Shown: positions 38,715 to 49,602 of the stretch, one piece after another | Layout: every line of letters starts with the position of its first letter | How positions within the stretch are numbered: the stretch's first letter is position 1 | NCBI RefSeq assembly: GCF_018777385.1 | Contig: NZ_JAFJYB010000004.1 | Location: forward strand, 248,001 to 312,000 | Length of the DNA: 64,000 bases | Source: Candidatus Symbiopectobacterium endolongispinus | Lineage (GTDB): Bacteria; Pseudomonadota; Gammaproteobacteria; Enterobacterales; Enterobacteriaceae | Direction of reading: 5' to 3' | The notes under the pieces: model-generated | What the model was told of the DNA's origin: nothing | Databases searched by the model: none | What the model saw: the letters and a program-made list of their open reading frames with translations, nothing else | Position numbers and translations under genes: made by a program

Positions 38715-39509
38715 TTAAAGAATATCGTCGACCACTCCGCCATCAACGCGTAGCGCCGCGCCTGAGGTGGCAGACGCTTGCTGCGAACAGATATAGACTA
38801 CCATATTGGCGACCTCTTCCACGCTGGCAGCACGCTGAATGACCGAACTGGGGCGGTGCGCCATCACGAATTCCCGCGCCAGTACCTCAAGGGATTTGCC
38901 GGTGCGTGCCACTTCATCTTGCATCATGGTGGCGAAGCCGTCGGAAATCGTAGGGCCCGGCAGCACACTGTTCACCGTTACGCCAGAGCCCGCAACCCTT
39001 TTTGCCAATCCGCGCGCCAGCGCCAACTGCGCCGTTTTCGATACGCCGTAGTGGATCATGTCGGCAGGAATGTTGCGTGCGGATTCTGAGGAGATAAACA
39101 CCACCCGCCCCCACTTTTTCGCCACCATGCCTGGCAGGAAAGCGCGTGACAGACGAACGCCCGACATCACGTTGGTTTGCCAGTAGTCTTCCCACACCGC
39201 ATCGTCGGTGTCATAGAAATCACGCGGACCGTAAATACCGGCATTATTCACCAGAATATCCACGAACGGCACTTGATCCAGCAGCGCTGTTACCCCTTCG
39301 GTATTGCCAAGATCGGCAACGGCACCGCGAAGACGGGCCTGCGGGAACTGTTGTTGCAAACGGGACATCGCCGCATCAACCGACGAACTGCTGCGGCCAT
39401 TCACGATCACCTTGGCATGGCTTTCCACCAGTCCTGCCGCAATCGCATACCCAATGCCACCGCTGGACGCGGTGACCAACGCCGTTCTTCCTGACAGATC
39501 AATATTCAT
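38715..39509 (-). CDS. Short-chain dehydrogenase/reductase (SDR)
   Basis: 264 residues, intact. It has the cofactor motif (ALVTASSGGIGYAIAAGL; T-x3-G-x-G form), NNAG (VDILVNNAGIYG), the catalytic Ser in VVFISSESARN and the Tyr-Lys pair in YGVSKTAQL, and a C-terminal dimerisation strand GAALRVDGG. NADPH-linked oxidation or reduction of an unknown substrate, resembling 3-oxoacyl-ACP reductase-like enzymes. It is convergent with dpp and divergent from the EamA gene across about 290 bases. Confidence 0.87.
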   Translation of the reverse strand: MNIDLSGRTALVTASSGGIGYAIAAGLVESHAKVIVNGRSSSSVDAAMSRLQQQFPQARLRGAVADLGNTEGVTALLDQVPFVDILVNNAGIYGPRDFYDTDDAVWEDYWQTNVMSGVRLSRAFLPGMVAKKWGRVVFISSESARNIPADMIHYGVSKTAQLALARGLAKRVAGSGVTVNSVLPGPTISDGFATMMQDEVARTGKSLEVLAREFVMAHRPSSVIQRAASVEEVANMVVYICSQQASATSGAALRVDGGVVDDIL

Positions 39510-39799
39510 ACAGAAACCTTCCTCCGAGGAATGGACGCCGTGCCTTGCGCGGCGTTAGCGACGACCAAAAACCCGGCCGCCAACCGGAAACCGTTCCCTA
39601 TTAGTAGGCCACTCTGTTCTCTTTTTTTATCCCCACGCAGGCGAAAGACCTTTGCTAAAACGTTGATAATCCCCCACTCAGCCAATGGCAAGGCGCTGTA
39701 GCCATAAGATTCGCTTACTTGTGTTTTTGTGAGCGATGTTTCATTTTAGGATGATGAAAGAGCGCGAGCGAAGCGGTCGCTCATCCGCTGGGGAATGAA

Positions 39800-40716
39800 A
39801 TGTCGGTAAAAGATTGGCTGTTGGCGCTGTGCTTGGTGGTTGCCTGGGGCGTTAATTTTGTGGTTATCAAAGTCGGGTTGCAGGGAATGCCACCGTTTTT
39901 GCTGGCGGGGCTGCGTTTTACACTGGTGGCGCTGCCTGCCGTCTTTTTTGTGCCGCGCCCGCGTTTGCCGCTGCGCTGGCTGGTCGCCTATGGCATGACC
40001 ATCAGTTTCGGCCAGTTTGCCTTTCTGTTTCTGGCGATAAAACTCGGTATGCCAGCAGGAATCGCCTCGCTGGTGCTGCAAGCGCAGGGTTTCTTCACCC
40101 TGTTGCTGGGTGCGCTGCTGCTGGGTGAAGCATTGCGTTGGAACCATTTCCTTGGCATTGCCATTGCTACGCTGGGTATGTTTGTACTGGCGGAAGGCGG
40201 CATGCTGAACCAGACCACCACCGGATTGACGCTGCTCACGATGCTGCTGACGTTAGGCGGCGCACTCTCTTGGGCATTCGTAATATCAGCAACAAAGTCA
40301 TCATGAGCCGCCACGGTGCGGGGTTGAATGTGATGTCGCTGGTGGTGTGGAGTGCATTGGTGCCGATTGGGCCGTTCTTTCTCTGCTCCTGGATGTTCGA
40401 CGGCCAGGAGGCGATAGTTGCCAGCCTGACCAACATGCATATGACGACGGTGTTGGCGCTGGGCTATCTGGCGTTTGTTGCTACCATCATGGGATTTGGT
40501 ATCTGGAGCAGTCTGCTCGGGCGTTATGAAACCTGGCGCGTCGCCACGTTGACGCTGTTGGTACCAGTGTTTGGCATGCTGAGCGCTGCGCTGTTTCTTG
40601 ACGAACACATTACCCTGCTTCAGGTGGCTGGCGCGCTGCTGATCATGGTTGGGCTGCTGGTCAATGTGTTTGGTGGACGTCTTGCTTTGTTGGCGCGGAC
40701 GCGCAGCGCATCTTAA
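39800..40716 (+). pseudogene. eamA: EamA-type drug/metabolite exporter (DMT superfamily), frameshifted
   Basis: A 10-helix DMT transporter with two EamA repeats. Repeat one (LLALCLVVAWGVNFVVIKVG; FLAIKLGMPAGIASLVLQAQ) is intact; in E. coli the relative EamA exports cysteine and O-acetylserine. Near 40277 a G is missing after GALSWAF, and the open frame ends at 40306 with VISATKSS. The next frame gives GNISNKVIMSRHGAGLNVM and the whole second repeat (GIWSSLLGRYETWRVATLTL; PVFGMLSAALFLDE) to 40716. A single indel in GG could be a sequencing error. The gene symbol rests on similarity to E. coli EamA. Confidence 0.8.
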
Positions 40717-41228
40717 CGAAACCTCATCACACCCTGTTGTTATGCCGCTTTTCTGCAATCCGATATCGGAGGGACGATCGTAAAATTGCAGAAAAGCAGC
40801 AATGTCTGTGGTTCTAGATATGGCAGGACAATTTTTCCCTCGTGTTCAGCCAAAAACCGAGATTTGCCACGCTGGGCATTGGTAGCCCTACGCCGCTCAA
40901 GGAGTATCGCCGCACGATCGACATTCGTGCATGGCAGGTAAAAGCGTTGCCGCCAGTGCATTGAGTACCGATGCGTGTCTGATGCTGCATGTTCCCCAAC
41001 CGCTTAGCGTGTAATTCTAACCGCTTAATGCGCTATGCCACCGTCGATACAAATTGGTTCTGCGCGCTCGCTCGTATTCCCGTATCGTCGCGCCATCACC
41101 ACACCCCACACAGTCAACGATTCCTGCCTTGTCCAACATGGACGCCAACGGCGTGGTGGATGCTCGATATTGTTCGATAAAGATTAAAAAACAGACCATT
41201 AAGACTTAATTTGCCTGAAGGATGTCTT
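40717..41228. other. Intergenic region before cstA with a long inverted repeat
   Basis: No gene could be supported. GCTTTTCTGCAAT (40747-40759) and its exact complement (40785-40797) form a 13-bp stem around a 25-base loop containing the small palindrome CCGATATCGG. The remainder has no stop-free frame resembling a known protein. The cstA promoter should lie near its right end. Confidence 0.45.
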
Positions 41229-43382
41229 ATGAAAAGCAGTACCATACTCAAACACATTCCCTGGATGATGCTTGCCGTAATCGGGGCATCTTGCCTTGGC
41301 GTGGTTGCGCTGCGCCGTGGAGAACACGTGAGCGCACTGTGGATTATCGTCGCTTCCGTATCCGTCTATCTGGTGGCCTATCGCTACTACAGTCTCTATA
41401 TCACACAGAAAGTCATGCAGTTGGACCCGACCAGCGCAACGCCTACGGTGGTTAACAACGATGGCCTGAACTATGTGCCCACCAACCGCAACGTTCTGTT
41501 CGGTCACCACTTTGCGGCTATCGCAGGCGCAGGCCAGCTGGTAGGGCCGGTATTGGCGGCGCAAGTGGGTTACCTGCCGGGCACGCTGTGACTGCTGGCA
41601 GGTGTGGTACTGGCCGGTGCCGTGCAGGACTTCATGGTGCTGTTCCTCTCCACGCGGCGTAACGGTGCGTCACTGGGTGAAATCGTCAAGAAAGAGCTGG
41701 GTCCGGTTCCTGGCACTATCGCGCTGTTCGGCTGCTTCCTGATCATGATCATCATCCTGGCGGTGTTGGCGTTGATCGTGGTGAAAGCGTTGGCAGAAAG
41801 CCCGTGGGGCGTGTTCACCGTATGTTCTACGGTGCCGATCGCGCTGTTTATGGGTATCTACATGCGTTACCTGCGCCCAGGCCGCGTAGCGGAAGTGTCT
41901 GTTATCGGTATCGTGCTGCTGGTCATGGCTATCTGGTTTGGTGGCGTAGTGGCTCACGACCCGTACTGTGGCCCTGCGCTGACCTTTAAAGACACTACCA
42001 TTACCTTTACGCTGATTGGCTATGCCTTTGTATCCGCTCTGCTGCCGGTATGGTTGATTCTGGCACCGCGCGACTACCTGGCAACGTTCCTGAAAATCGG
42101 CGTTATAGTTGGTCTGGCTATAGGTATCGTGATCCTGAACCAGGATCTGAAAATGCCTGCGGTGACGCAGTTCGTTGACGGCACTGGTCCAGTATGGAAA
42201 GGTACCCTGTTCCCGTTCCTGTTTATCACCATCGCGTGTGGTGCCGTGTCTGGTTTCCATGCCCTGATTGCTTCCGGTACTACCCCGAAACTGCTGGCGA
42301 ATGAAAACGACGCGCGCTTTATCGGTTACGGCGCAATGCTGATGGAATCCTTCGTAGCGGTCATGGCACTGGTGGCAGCGTCCATCATTGAACCGGGTCT
42401 CTACTTTGCCATGAACACCCCTCCAGCGGCGTTGGGCATCACCATGCCTAACCTGCACCAGTTGGGTACGGCGGATGCGCCGATGATCATGGCGCAGCTG
42501 CAAGAAGTCTCTGCGCACGCTGCCGCGACCGTTAGCTCCTGGGGCTTCGTTATCTCTCCTGAGCAGATCATGCAAACGGCGAAAGATATTGGTGAACCTT
42601 CCGTGCTGAACCGCGCAGGCGGTGCACCGACGCTGGCAGTCGGTATTGCGCACGTGTTCCACCAGATTATTCCTGGTGCCAACATGGGCTTCTGGTATCA
42701 CTTCTGTATCCTGTTCGAAGCGCTGTTTATCCTGACGGCACTGGACGCAGGCACCAGTTCTGGTCGCTTCATGCTGCAAGACCTGTTGGGTAACTTCGTT
42801 CCGTTCCTGAAGAAAACCGATTCACTGGTAGCTGGTATCATCGGTACGGCTGGCTGCGTCGGTCTGTGGGGCTACCTGTTGTATCAAGGCGTGGTCGACC
42901 CGTTGGGCGGCGTGAAGAGCCCGTGGCCGCTGTTCGGTATCTCCAACCAGATGCTGGCCGCTGTGGCGCTGGTGCTGGGTACGGTAGCCCTGATCAAGAT
43001 GAAACACGCGCAGTACATTTGGGTCACCGTGGTGCCTGCTGTGTGGTTGCTGATCTGCACCACCTGGGCGCTGGGCCTGAAACTGTTCAGCGACAACCCG
43101 CAGTTGGAAGGCTTCTTCTACATGGCCAACATGTTTAAACAGAAGATTGCCGAGGGCGGTGCTGATCTGAGTGCACAGCAGATTGCCAACATGAACCACA
43201 TCGTGATCAATAACTACACTAACGCGGGCCTGAGCATCCTGTTCCTGTTCGTGGTGTACAGCATCATTGCCTACGGTGTGAAAGTGGCGATTGAAGCGCG
43301 TCAGGAAGATAAGCGTACCGATGGCGAAACTGATTATGTACCGGTTCCGGCAGGCGGCGTTAAGATTTCTAACGGTCACTGA
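41229..43382 (+). pseudogene. cstA: Carbon-starvation protein CstA (peptide/pyruvate transporter), one in-frame stop
   Basis: About 715 codons from ATG 41229 (GAAGGA upstream). It matches CstA throughout: NVLFGHHFAAIAGAGQLVGP near the start, GAVQDFMVLFLSTRRNG, GGAPTLAVGIAHVF, and many helices. The only defect seen is TGA at 41589-41591, in place of the expected Trp (LPGTL-stop-LLAGVVLAG). CstA imports peptides or pyruvate when carbon runs out. It is followed by ybdD, its usual partner, and a yjiA remnant. One TGG-to-TGA change in an otherwise perfect gene implies very recent inactivation, read-through, or a base error. Confidence 0.92.
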
Positions 43383-43488
43383 TACACGAATACCCGTCTC
43401 TTTACCGCCGCAGAGTGCGGTGGTAAAGAGACGAGTCGCCATACCCCGTATAAGATATATACGTGGTAGTTTTTTTAGGAGACCAGCT

Positions 43489-43692
43489 ATGTTTGGCAAC
43501 CTTGGCAAAGCGGGAAAGTATCTGGGGCAGGCTGCACGCATGCTGATTGGGATTCCGGACTATGAAACCTATGTTCAGCACATGCAAACCAACCATCCCG
43601 ATCAACCACCGATGACCTACGAAGAGTTCTTCCGTGAGCGGCAACAGGCTCGCTACGGCGGCGATGGCAAAGGCGGCATGCGCTGCTGTTAA
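43489..43692 (+). CDS. ybdD: YbdD/YjiX-family small protein (DUF466)
   Basis: 67 residues from ATG 43489 with TTAGGAG upstream. Typical features of this cytoplasmic partner of CstA-type transporters are all present: [37 protein letters not shown] and the terminal cysteines (MRCC). It is needed with the CstA-like protein for pyruvate uptake in E. coli (BtsT/YjiX, CstA/YbdD). Intact, though cstA is interrupted. The frame ends exactly where the yjiA remnant begins. Confidence 0.9.
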   Translation: MFGNLGKAGKYLGQAARMLIGIPDYETYVQHMQTNHPDQPPMTYEEFFRERQQARYGGDGKGGMRCC

Positions 43693-44219
43693 CCTCGCCC
43701 AATCGCAAATTGGTTACGCCGATCGCATCTTGCTGACCAAAACCGACGTGGCAGGTCAGGATGACGCACTGCTTCAGCGTTTGCAGCGCATCAACGCGCG
43801 CGCCGATTTACACCGTGGTCAACAGCGAGATTGATCTCAGCCTGTTGTTCAACGTCGATGGCTTTATGCTTAACGACAAGCTGGCAGTAAAAGCGCCGCT
43901 GTTCCGTTTCGTGGCACCGCAGAAGAACAACGTGGAGTCTATTGTGGTGGAACTGGATCACGCGGTGGATTTTGCAGCGGTTTCCGACGTGATGGAAGGT
44001 TTCTTGCTCAAATATGCCGATAACCTGCTGCGTTACAAAGGCATACTGGCCATCAACGGTGACGATCGTCGCCTGCTGTTTCAGGGCATTCAGCGTCTGT
44101 ATAGCGCGGACTGGGACAGAGAGTGGCTGCCGGAAGAAAAGCGCGGCTGCATCATGGTCTTTATCGGGCAGGAATTGCCCGAGCAGGAAATCCGTGACGG
44201 TTTTGCCCGTCTGATGTGA
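43693..44219 (+). pseudogene. yjiA: YjiA-type CobW/COG0523 GTPase, N-terminal half deleted, frameshift
   Basis: Only the C-terminal part of the 318-residue protein remains. It starts after the GTP-binding P-loop, Cys metal motif and Walker B with AQSQIGYADRILLTKTDVAG (the TKxD guanine-specificity motif). A CG pair is lost near 43800 (RINARA then PIYTVVNSEIDLSLLF), and the CobW C-terminal domain runs to 44219 (LLRYKGILAINGDDRRLLFQGIQ; IMVFIGQELPEQEI). YjiA-type proteins are nickel/zinc-linked GTPases. The 5' deletion ends at the ybdD stop codon. Confidence 0.88.
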
Positions 44220-44231
44220 CTTATCATCAAC

Positions 44232-44265
44232 ACACCACCTCTTCACTGCTTGCGAGAGGTGGTGT
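44232..44265. terminator. Perfect hairpin between convergent yjiA and MFS genes
   Basis: ACACCACCTCT and AGAGGTGGTGT flank a 12-base loop. It has no T-run, so termination would be weak or Rho-assisted; its place between convergent genes suggests a bidirectional role. Confidence 0.55.
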
Positions 44266-44276
44266 GCTGAATGCAG

Positions 44277-45496
44277 CTAGGCTGCACTGGCATCCTGCGC
44301 GGGTTCATTATGCAACCGCTGACGTTGGCGCAGTGACGGGAACCATTTAATCCACAGCGCGACCACTAACAGCGTACCAATGCCGCCGAGCGCCGCTGCG
44401 GGCACCGCACCTAACCACGCTGCCAATAGACCGGATTCAAACTCACCCAGTTGATTCGACGTATTAATAAAAATGGAATTGACCGCACTCACGCGACCGC
44501 GCATGTCGTCCGGGGTATCAAGCTGCACCAGCGAGCCGCGAATCACCATGCTCACCATATCAAATGCCCCGAGGGCAAACAGCGTCAGTAACGACAGCCA
44601 CAGTTGAGTGGACAGCGCAAACACCAGCGTCGCGACACCAAAACCGGCCACGGAGGCGAACATAATCTTGCCTACGTTACGTTCCATCGCATGCCGGGTG
44701 AGCCAAAAGCCCATCAGCAGCGCCCCAATCCCCACGGACCGGTATGCAGGATATCCTTGGCAAAGATGGGCAACAGTGTCGTCGCCCCGCCCAGCAATAC
44801 GGCAAACAGATCGAGAGAAATTACACCCAACACATCCGGTCGGGCTCGGATAAAACGCACGCCAGCAAAAAGAGTGGCGAAACTGGCCGGTACACGCCGC
44901 ACCGGTTCCTGCACATAGCACAGTCGGCTGACCATCAACATGGAGATCAGATACAGCAGCGCGGCGGCGAGATACACCGTGCCTGCGCCCGCAACGTACA
45001 GCAGGCCGCCCAGCGCCGGGCTGACCATCATGGCGGCTTGTCCCGCCGCTGAGTTTGCCGCCATGGCGCGTGCCAGCATGTTGGGTGGCACCAACGCAGG
45101 CAGCATGGAAAGCAATGCCGGTGCTTCCAGGGTTTTGGCGATAGCGATGAGCAGCACCAGTCCAAGAATGGTTAACTCATCCGGCGGCTGGGTAAAAGCC
45201 AGTATCGCCAACAGCGCGATGGCGAACCACTCCACGAACTGGCCGATTAACACGATACGTCGGCGGTCAAACTGATCGGCGATATACCCAGCGGGCAGAG
45301 CCAGCAGCACAGAAGGTAAAAACCGCGCCAGACCAATCAGGCCCAGATCGAACGCGCGGCCGGTGACAGAGTAGATTTGCCAGCTCACCACGATGTTAAG
45401 CATCTGAAAACCAAACATAGACGCGCTGTGGGCCAGCCAAAATGCAACGAAAGAACGTTGACGCAGCAGAGAGTCTGCGCCCGGTGAGGCAAACAA
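44277..45496 (-). pseudogene. MFS exporter (EntS/MFS_3 family), frameshifted
   Basis: A 12-TM transporter of about 400 residues resembling EntS-type exporters: LLRQRSFVAFWLAHSASMFG at the start, GYIADQFDRRRIVL loop, then GGLLYVAGAGTVYLAAALLY. At 44727 the frame breaks: PWGLG is followed by RC-stop, and the rest (ALLMGFWLTRHAMERNVGKI) continues one frame over, with around ten residues of this loop missing too. The C-terminal half is normal (LGAFDMVSMVIRGSLVQL; INTSNQLGEFESG). The first usable start is a TTG at 45496; a better start may have been lost. The substrate is unknown. Confidence 0.83.
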
Positions 45497-45664
45497 AGCT
45501 ATGGTGAATCCCGGTGTTAATCCAATACGACTATTCCACGTTGACGGGGTTTAGGGGGGAGTGACGTTATTTTTCTTACCATCCATGGCTTGGCACAGGC
45601 AAGGTTTTTTCGTGCTGGTCGAGCGCATTGCGCACGGTATGCGCTCGACTGGCATAATGATGGT

Positions 45665-46395
45665 TTAACTAGAGTTTGCCAGTGCGGTGGTGCGTTTCAC
45701 GGCTGCCAGCACGCTGCGCTGGAGTCCGGCAGCAAAATCGCTGTTGTTCAGTTCATATAAACCGTGCATACCTACACCAGCGGGCGAGTTATTGATATCC
45801 AGCAGTTGGCGCGGATGCTTTCCGCTCAGGCGCAGCATTTCCACGGCGCCCAGCAGATTTTCCTGACCACTTTGGTTGCCAGCGGGCGCGGCAGCCCTGC
45901 CAGCACACCGGCATCGGTCAGCGATTCGATAAAGTAGTAAATATAGTTTGGTCCAGCCACGCCAAAACCGGTGAAGACATCGATCAGACGCTCTTCCAGA
46001 TACAGCACTTTGCCGAACGCGGTGAAGAACCCATCGAGCATCTCGGCCTGAGCATGTTGATTCAGCGTCACACCGCTATAGCCGTAGCCAGTGTCCGTCA
46101 GGGTGTTCGGGATCAAGCGGGCGATGGCGCGCGTTTCACCCAACAGTGCCGTCAGCTGTGCCACGGCCGGAATATCATCCTGTGGGCGAACGGCAATCAC
46201 TACCAGATCCGCGTTTTCCAACGCGCTATCCGGCGTTTGAGCGGGCAGCGCATAGGTGTGCGTCAGGGTGGCGACGCGTTCGGCATCGATATCTTCGGTG
46301 CTGAACTGTGCATCAGTCAGCGCCGGATTGACCCGTGCGGCGCGGATAATGGCTTCTGCCATTTGCCCCGCACCAATAAAATGAATGTGTGCCAT
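45665..46395 (-). pseudogene. Second pyrroline-5-carboxylate reductase-like protein, frameshifted C-terminus
   Basis: ProC-fold protein with the NAD(P) motif (HIHFIGAGQMAEAIIRAA), LVVIAVRPQDDIPAV and the linker GVAGPNYIYYFIESLTDAGV. A C is missing near 45862 (KVV then QENLLGAVEMLRLSGK), so the open frame ends early at 45826. The other frame holds the whole C-terminal dimerisation domain (NNSPAGVGMHGLYELNNSDF) to TAA 45665-45667. It reduces a cyclic imine with NAD(P)H in this family. It lies 25 bases after a true ProC-like gene. Two ProC paralogues in tandem next to an ABC importer suggest a modified imino-acid pathway. Confidence 0.82.
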
Positions 46396-46420
46396 AGCTT
46401 TTCTCTCGATCGAATGAACA

Positions 46421-47242
46421 TCAGGCCGGTTTGGTGTCTTGCGACAGGCGCACTGACTTCAAGGTGCTGGCGCGCACCGCCTGATAAATGGCAGTGCGGA
46501 GACCTTTATCTTCCAATACGGCGACGCCTTCAATGGTGGTACCGCCGGGGGAGCAGACATTGTCTTTCAACGCACCGGGATGCTGCCCACTTTCCAGCAC
46601 CATCTTGGCAGAGCCCAACACGGTTTGTGCGGCAAACTAATAGGCCTGTTTGCGCGTCAGACCCCCGGCAACCGCAGCATCGGCCATCGCCTCAATCAGG
46701 ATAAACACAAAGGCAGGGGCCGAACCGCCGACGCCCGTGACGACGTGGATCAGGTATTCCGGCACCTGTTCGTAGCGGCCAATGCTGCCGATCAGGGTGT
46801 TGACCTGTTCCAGCTCTTCGGCGGTCACCTGAGCGTTGGGTGTCACGGAACAGATGGCTTCGCGCACCAGTGCCGGGGTGTTCGGCATTACGCGCACCAC
46901 CTTGCGCTCTGCGCCTACCACGGCACCGATCGCCTCAAGCGAGATACCTGCGGCGATCGAAACCAAAACCTGATTGGGGTTCAGCAAATCGGCAATGTCG
47001 TGCAGCGCGCGATTTACCACATCCGGTTTCACCGCCAGAAAAATAATATCTGCCTGAAGCGCCAGATCGGCATTGCTGGTTGCGGTAATAATGCCGTGTT
47101 GGCTGGCAAGCCCAGCGGTAATATCAGGAATGATGTCGTAAGCAATAATCTGCTGCGGTGAAACCACTTGGCTGGAAATTAACCCTAACAGAATGGCGCG
47201 GCCTATATTACCGCAACCAATAAAACCAATTTTCTTATTCAT
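46421..47242 (-). pseudogene. Pyrroline-5-carboxylate reductase (ProC-like), one in-frame stop
   Basis: 273 codons, the family length. Rossmann start (KKIGFIGCGNIGRAILLGL), AVKPDVV, RVMPNTPALV and the C-terminal domain ([36 protein letters not shown]) are present. TAG at 46637-46639 (RKQAY-stop-FAAQTVL) replaces the usual Lys (AAG to TAG). The enzyme makes proline from P5C, or reduces related imines. The main biosynthetic proC is normally beside yaiI/aroL or yggS, so this copy is probably a catabolic or specialised paralogue. Confidence 0.83.
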
Positions 47243-47288
47243 GGCGCTATCTTTTAATGTGATAATTCTTTAATCGGATGCGTGAATA

Positions 47289-47885
47289 TTAAACAAATTG
47301 ATATTCGCCACCGCCCAAAATCACCGATTTTCCTTTAACGGCGTCATTATCCGTGGCGATTTGCAATGCCGTGAGGCGGTTCTCCTCACCCGGCTGGAAA
47401 ATAAATTGCTGTTCATCGATATACAGGGTGGTTGGCGTGTGTTCACTGGCGGAGAACTGGAATAATCTTTGCCAATGTTGCGCCACCTGCTCTGGATGCT
47501 GCACCGTGAAGACCGCCGCCTGAAGGCGAGCCTGGCCCACCGGGTGCGGCCTGTCGATGTTGTGAGTACGCAGGAAATCAAGACGGGCGGCGTCATTAGT
47601 TTTCCATTGCAGGACAAAGGGATAAGGCACACCATGGAAATCACCGCTGATGGTGAAGATACGCCACTCAATCAGATTACCCTGCTTGTCATGGCGTTTG
47701 CCATCCACAATCGGCGACAGCGCTAACCCCTGCTCACACAGCGCCTGATGGGTAGTATCAATATCGTCGCTGCGCAATTACACGCGGTACAGCACCTGCT
47801 GTTCCGGCAGCAGGCGTTTTGCATCATGAGACAGCAGAAAATCTTGCGCCTGTTCCAATTCCTGTGCATCACGAACGCGGACAAT
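47289..47885 (-). pseudogene. VOC/glyoxalase-like-domain protein, 5' truncated with a stop
   Basis: The C-terminal 160 residues are open (SDDIDTTHQALCEQGLALSP; FTISGDFHGVPYPFVLQW; RLTALQIATDN), of the Glyoxalase_3-type domain. TAA at 47776-47778 separates them from an upstream part in the same frame (AQDFLLSHDAKRLLPEQQV; VLYRV-stop-LRSDD). Near 47885 the coding sequence ends abruptly at the oppositely oriented binding-protein remnant. The start and promoter are gone. Function unknown. Confidence 0.7.
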
Positions 47886-48848
47886 ATATCGTTGCCACGC
47901 GCAACTCGGACTATTGGCGCGAAGGGCAGCCTTATATCGAACGTATTGTCTGGCGTATTATCACCGATAAATCCGCCGCCACCGCCGCGCTGGAAACCGG
48001 ACAGGTACAACTGAGTGCCTATTCGCAGCTCTCACTGGCCGACCTGGATCGCCTGCAACGCCACCCGGATTTCTAGGTCACGCCGCGCGGTTCTGAAGGC
48101 AACATCTTCAACAACACGGTGGAATTTAACTTCCGCCGCAAAGAGATTGCCGATATTCGCGTGCGCCGCGCGATTGCTCACGCCATCGATGTACCGTTCT
48201 TTATCGAAAACTTCCTATATGGTCATGGCAAGCCAGCTACCGGCATTATTCCGTCTACCGCCACCAACTTCTATCCGGCAAACAGCAAGCAGCCCTACCC
48301 GTTCGATCGTAAAAAAGCGGAAGCCTTGCTGGATGAAGCAGGCTACCGCCGCCAGACCAACGGTACGCGATTTACGCTGAAGCTGGTGCGGATTGTTAAC
48401 GGTGAAGACGTGCCGCTGTTTGCCACTTTTATTCTGCAATCGCTGGCGGAAGTGGGCATCAAAGTGGAGATTGCCAACTAAGACTACGCAGGTGCATTGA
48501 CGGCGGTCTACAAAGAGCACAACTTTGATATCGCCACCGGTTGGCACCAGTATCGCGGCGATCCGGCGGTGTCCACTACCGTGTGGCTGCGCTCCGGCAG
48601 CCCGGCGGGTGCTCCCTGGACTAACCAATATGGCTGGCAGTCTGATGCTATCGACAAGCTGATTGATGATGCTGCATCAGAAGTGGATCCGCAGAAGCGC
48701 CGCGAGCTGTATGCCACACTGGTCGCGCAGGTGAACGAGCAATTCCCGGTGTGGTTTGCTACCGAGCGCCAGTTCCTCACCGTCATCAATTAAGAAGGTG
48801 AAGAACGCATTGAACACGGCGCGCTGGCCTTCCAGCAGTTGGCATGAC
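47886..48848 (+). pseudogene. Peptide ABC transporter binding protein, 5' deleted, several stops
   Basis: Begins mid-protein (VATRNSDYWREGQPYIERIV), so the signal peptide and first lobe are gone. Family-5 features remain: DIRVRRAIAHAIDVPFFIEN, KKAEALLDEAGYRRQTNG, RRELYATLVAQVNEQFPVWF. Stops interrupt at 48074-48076 (HPDF-TAG-VTPRG), 48479-48481 (EIAN-TAA-DYAGAL) and 48791-48793 (TVIN-TAA-EGEE). It was the periplasmic component of the importer whose permease and ATPase genes follow. It and the VOC gene are divergent and both lack their 5' ends: one deletion removed the shared promoter region. Confidence 0.85.
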
Positions 48849-48872
48849 ATCTGGTTAGAGGGTTAATCACCG

Positions 48873-49602
48873 ATGAGGCTGTTACTGCTGAGCGGTCGCC
48901 AGTGTGATTGCTGAGCGTCTGCCGGTGACACTTCTACTGATGGGTACGTCGCTCGCCTTTGCTATTCCGATCGGGATGGTGTTGGGCATTGTGTCCGCAC
49001 GGCGAGTTAACCGCTGGCAGGATACGCTGATCTCTCTGTTGGGCCTGCTCTGCTACGCCACGCCATCATTCTGGTTTGGGCTGATGGGCATCTTTCTGTT
49101 TTCCATCTATCTCGACTGGCTCCCTTCCGGCGGATTTGAAACCATCGCCAGCGGGCTGACGGGCTGGGCCAGAGTGCTGGACATCGCCTACCATCTGATA
49201 TTGCCGACGTTAACGCTGGCACTGGTTTTTCTGGCGATCTATCTGCGCATTATGCGCGCATCAATGCTGGAAGTGTCGACGCTGGATTTTGTGCACACTG
49301 CGCGCGCCAATGGCGTGCCGGAGACGCGCATCGTGGTGCGCCACGTGCTGCGCAATGCGTTGTTGCCGCTGGTGACGCTGATTGGGTTGCAAACCGGCAC
49401 CATGCTGGGCGGCTCGGTAGTGGTAGAGAGTGTGTTCGCGCTGCCGGGGTTGGGGCGATTGGCCTATGAATCGGTGATGCAGCGTGACTTGAACACCCTG
49501 CTCGGCATTGTGTTTGTCTCCGCGCTGTTAGTGATAGCAATCAATTTTCTGGTGTACCTGCTGTATGCCCGGTTGGACCCCCGTATTGCAGGTGAAGGCT
49601 GA
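48873..49602 (+). pseudogene. Peptide ABC permease (DppB/OppB family), internal deletion near the N-terminus
   Basis: ATG 48873 gives a normal start (MRLLLLSGRQ) but after ten codons the sequence jumps, out of frame, to VIAERLPVTLLLMGTSLAFA near 48903, a region that normally lies about 90 residues in. From a GTG at 48904 the frame is open to the end: the EAA loop (DFVHTARANGVPETRIVVRH) and VFALPGLGRLAYESVMQRDL are intact. Two helices and a periplasmic loop are missing. Its stop overlaps the next start by one base (TGATG). Confidence 0.82.

Noticed and set aside
41670-42779. 369-residue minus-strand open frame opposite cstA
   Set aside because: It is a shadow of the highly GC-biased cstA coding strand, His/Gln/Arg-rich with no domain sense. 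The plus strand encodes CstA without doubt.
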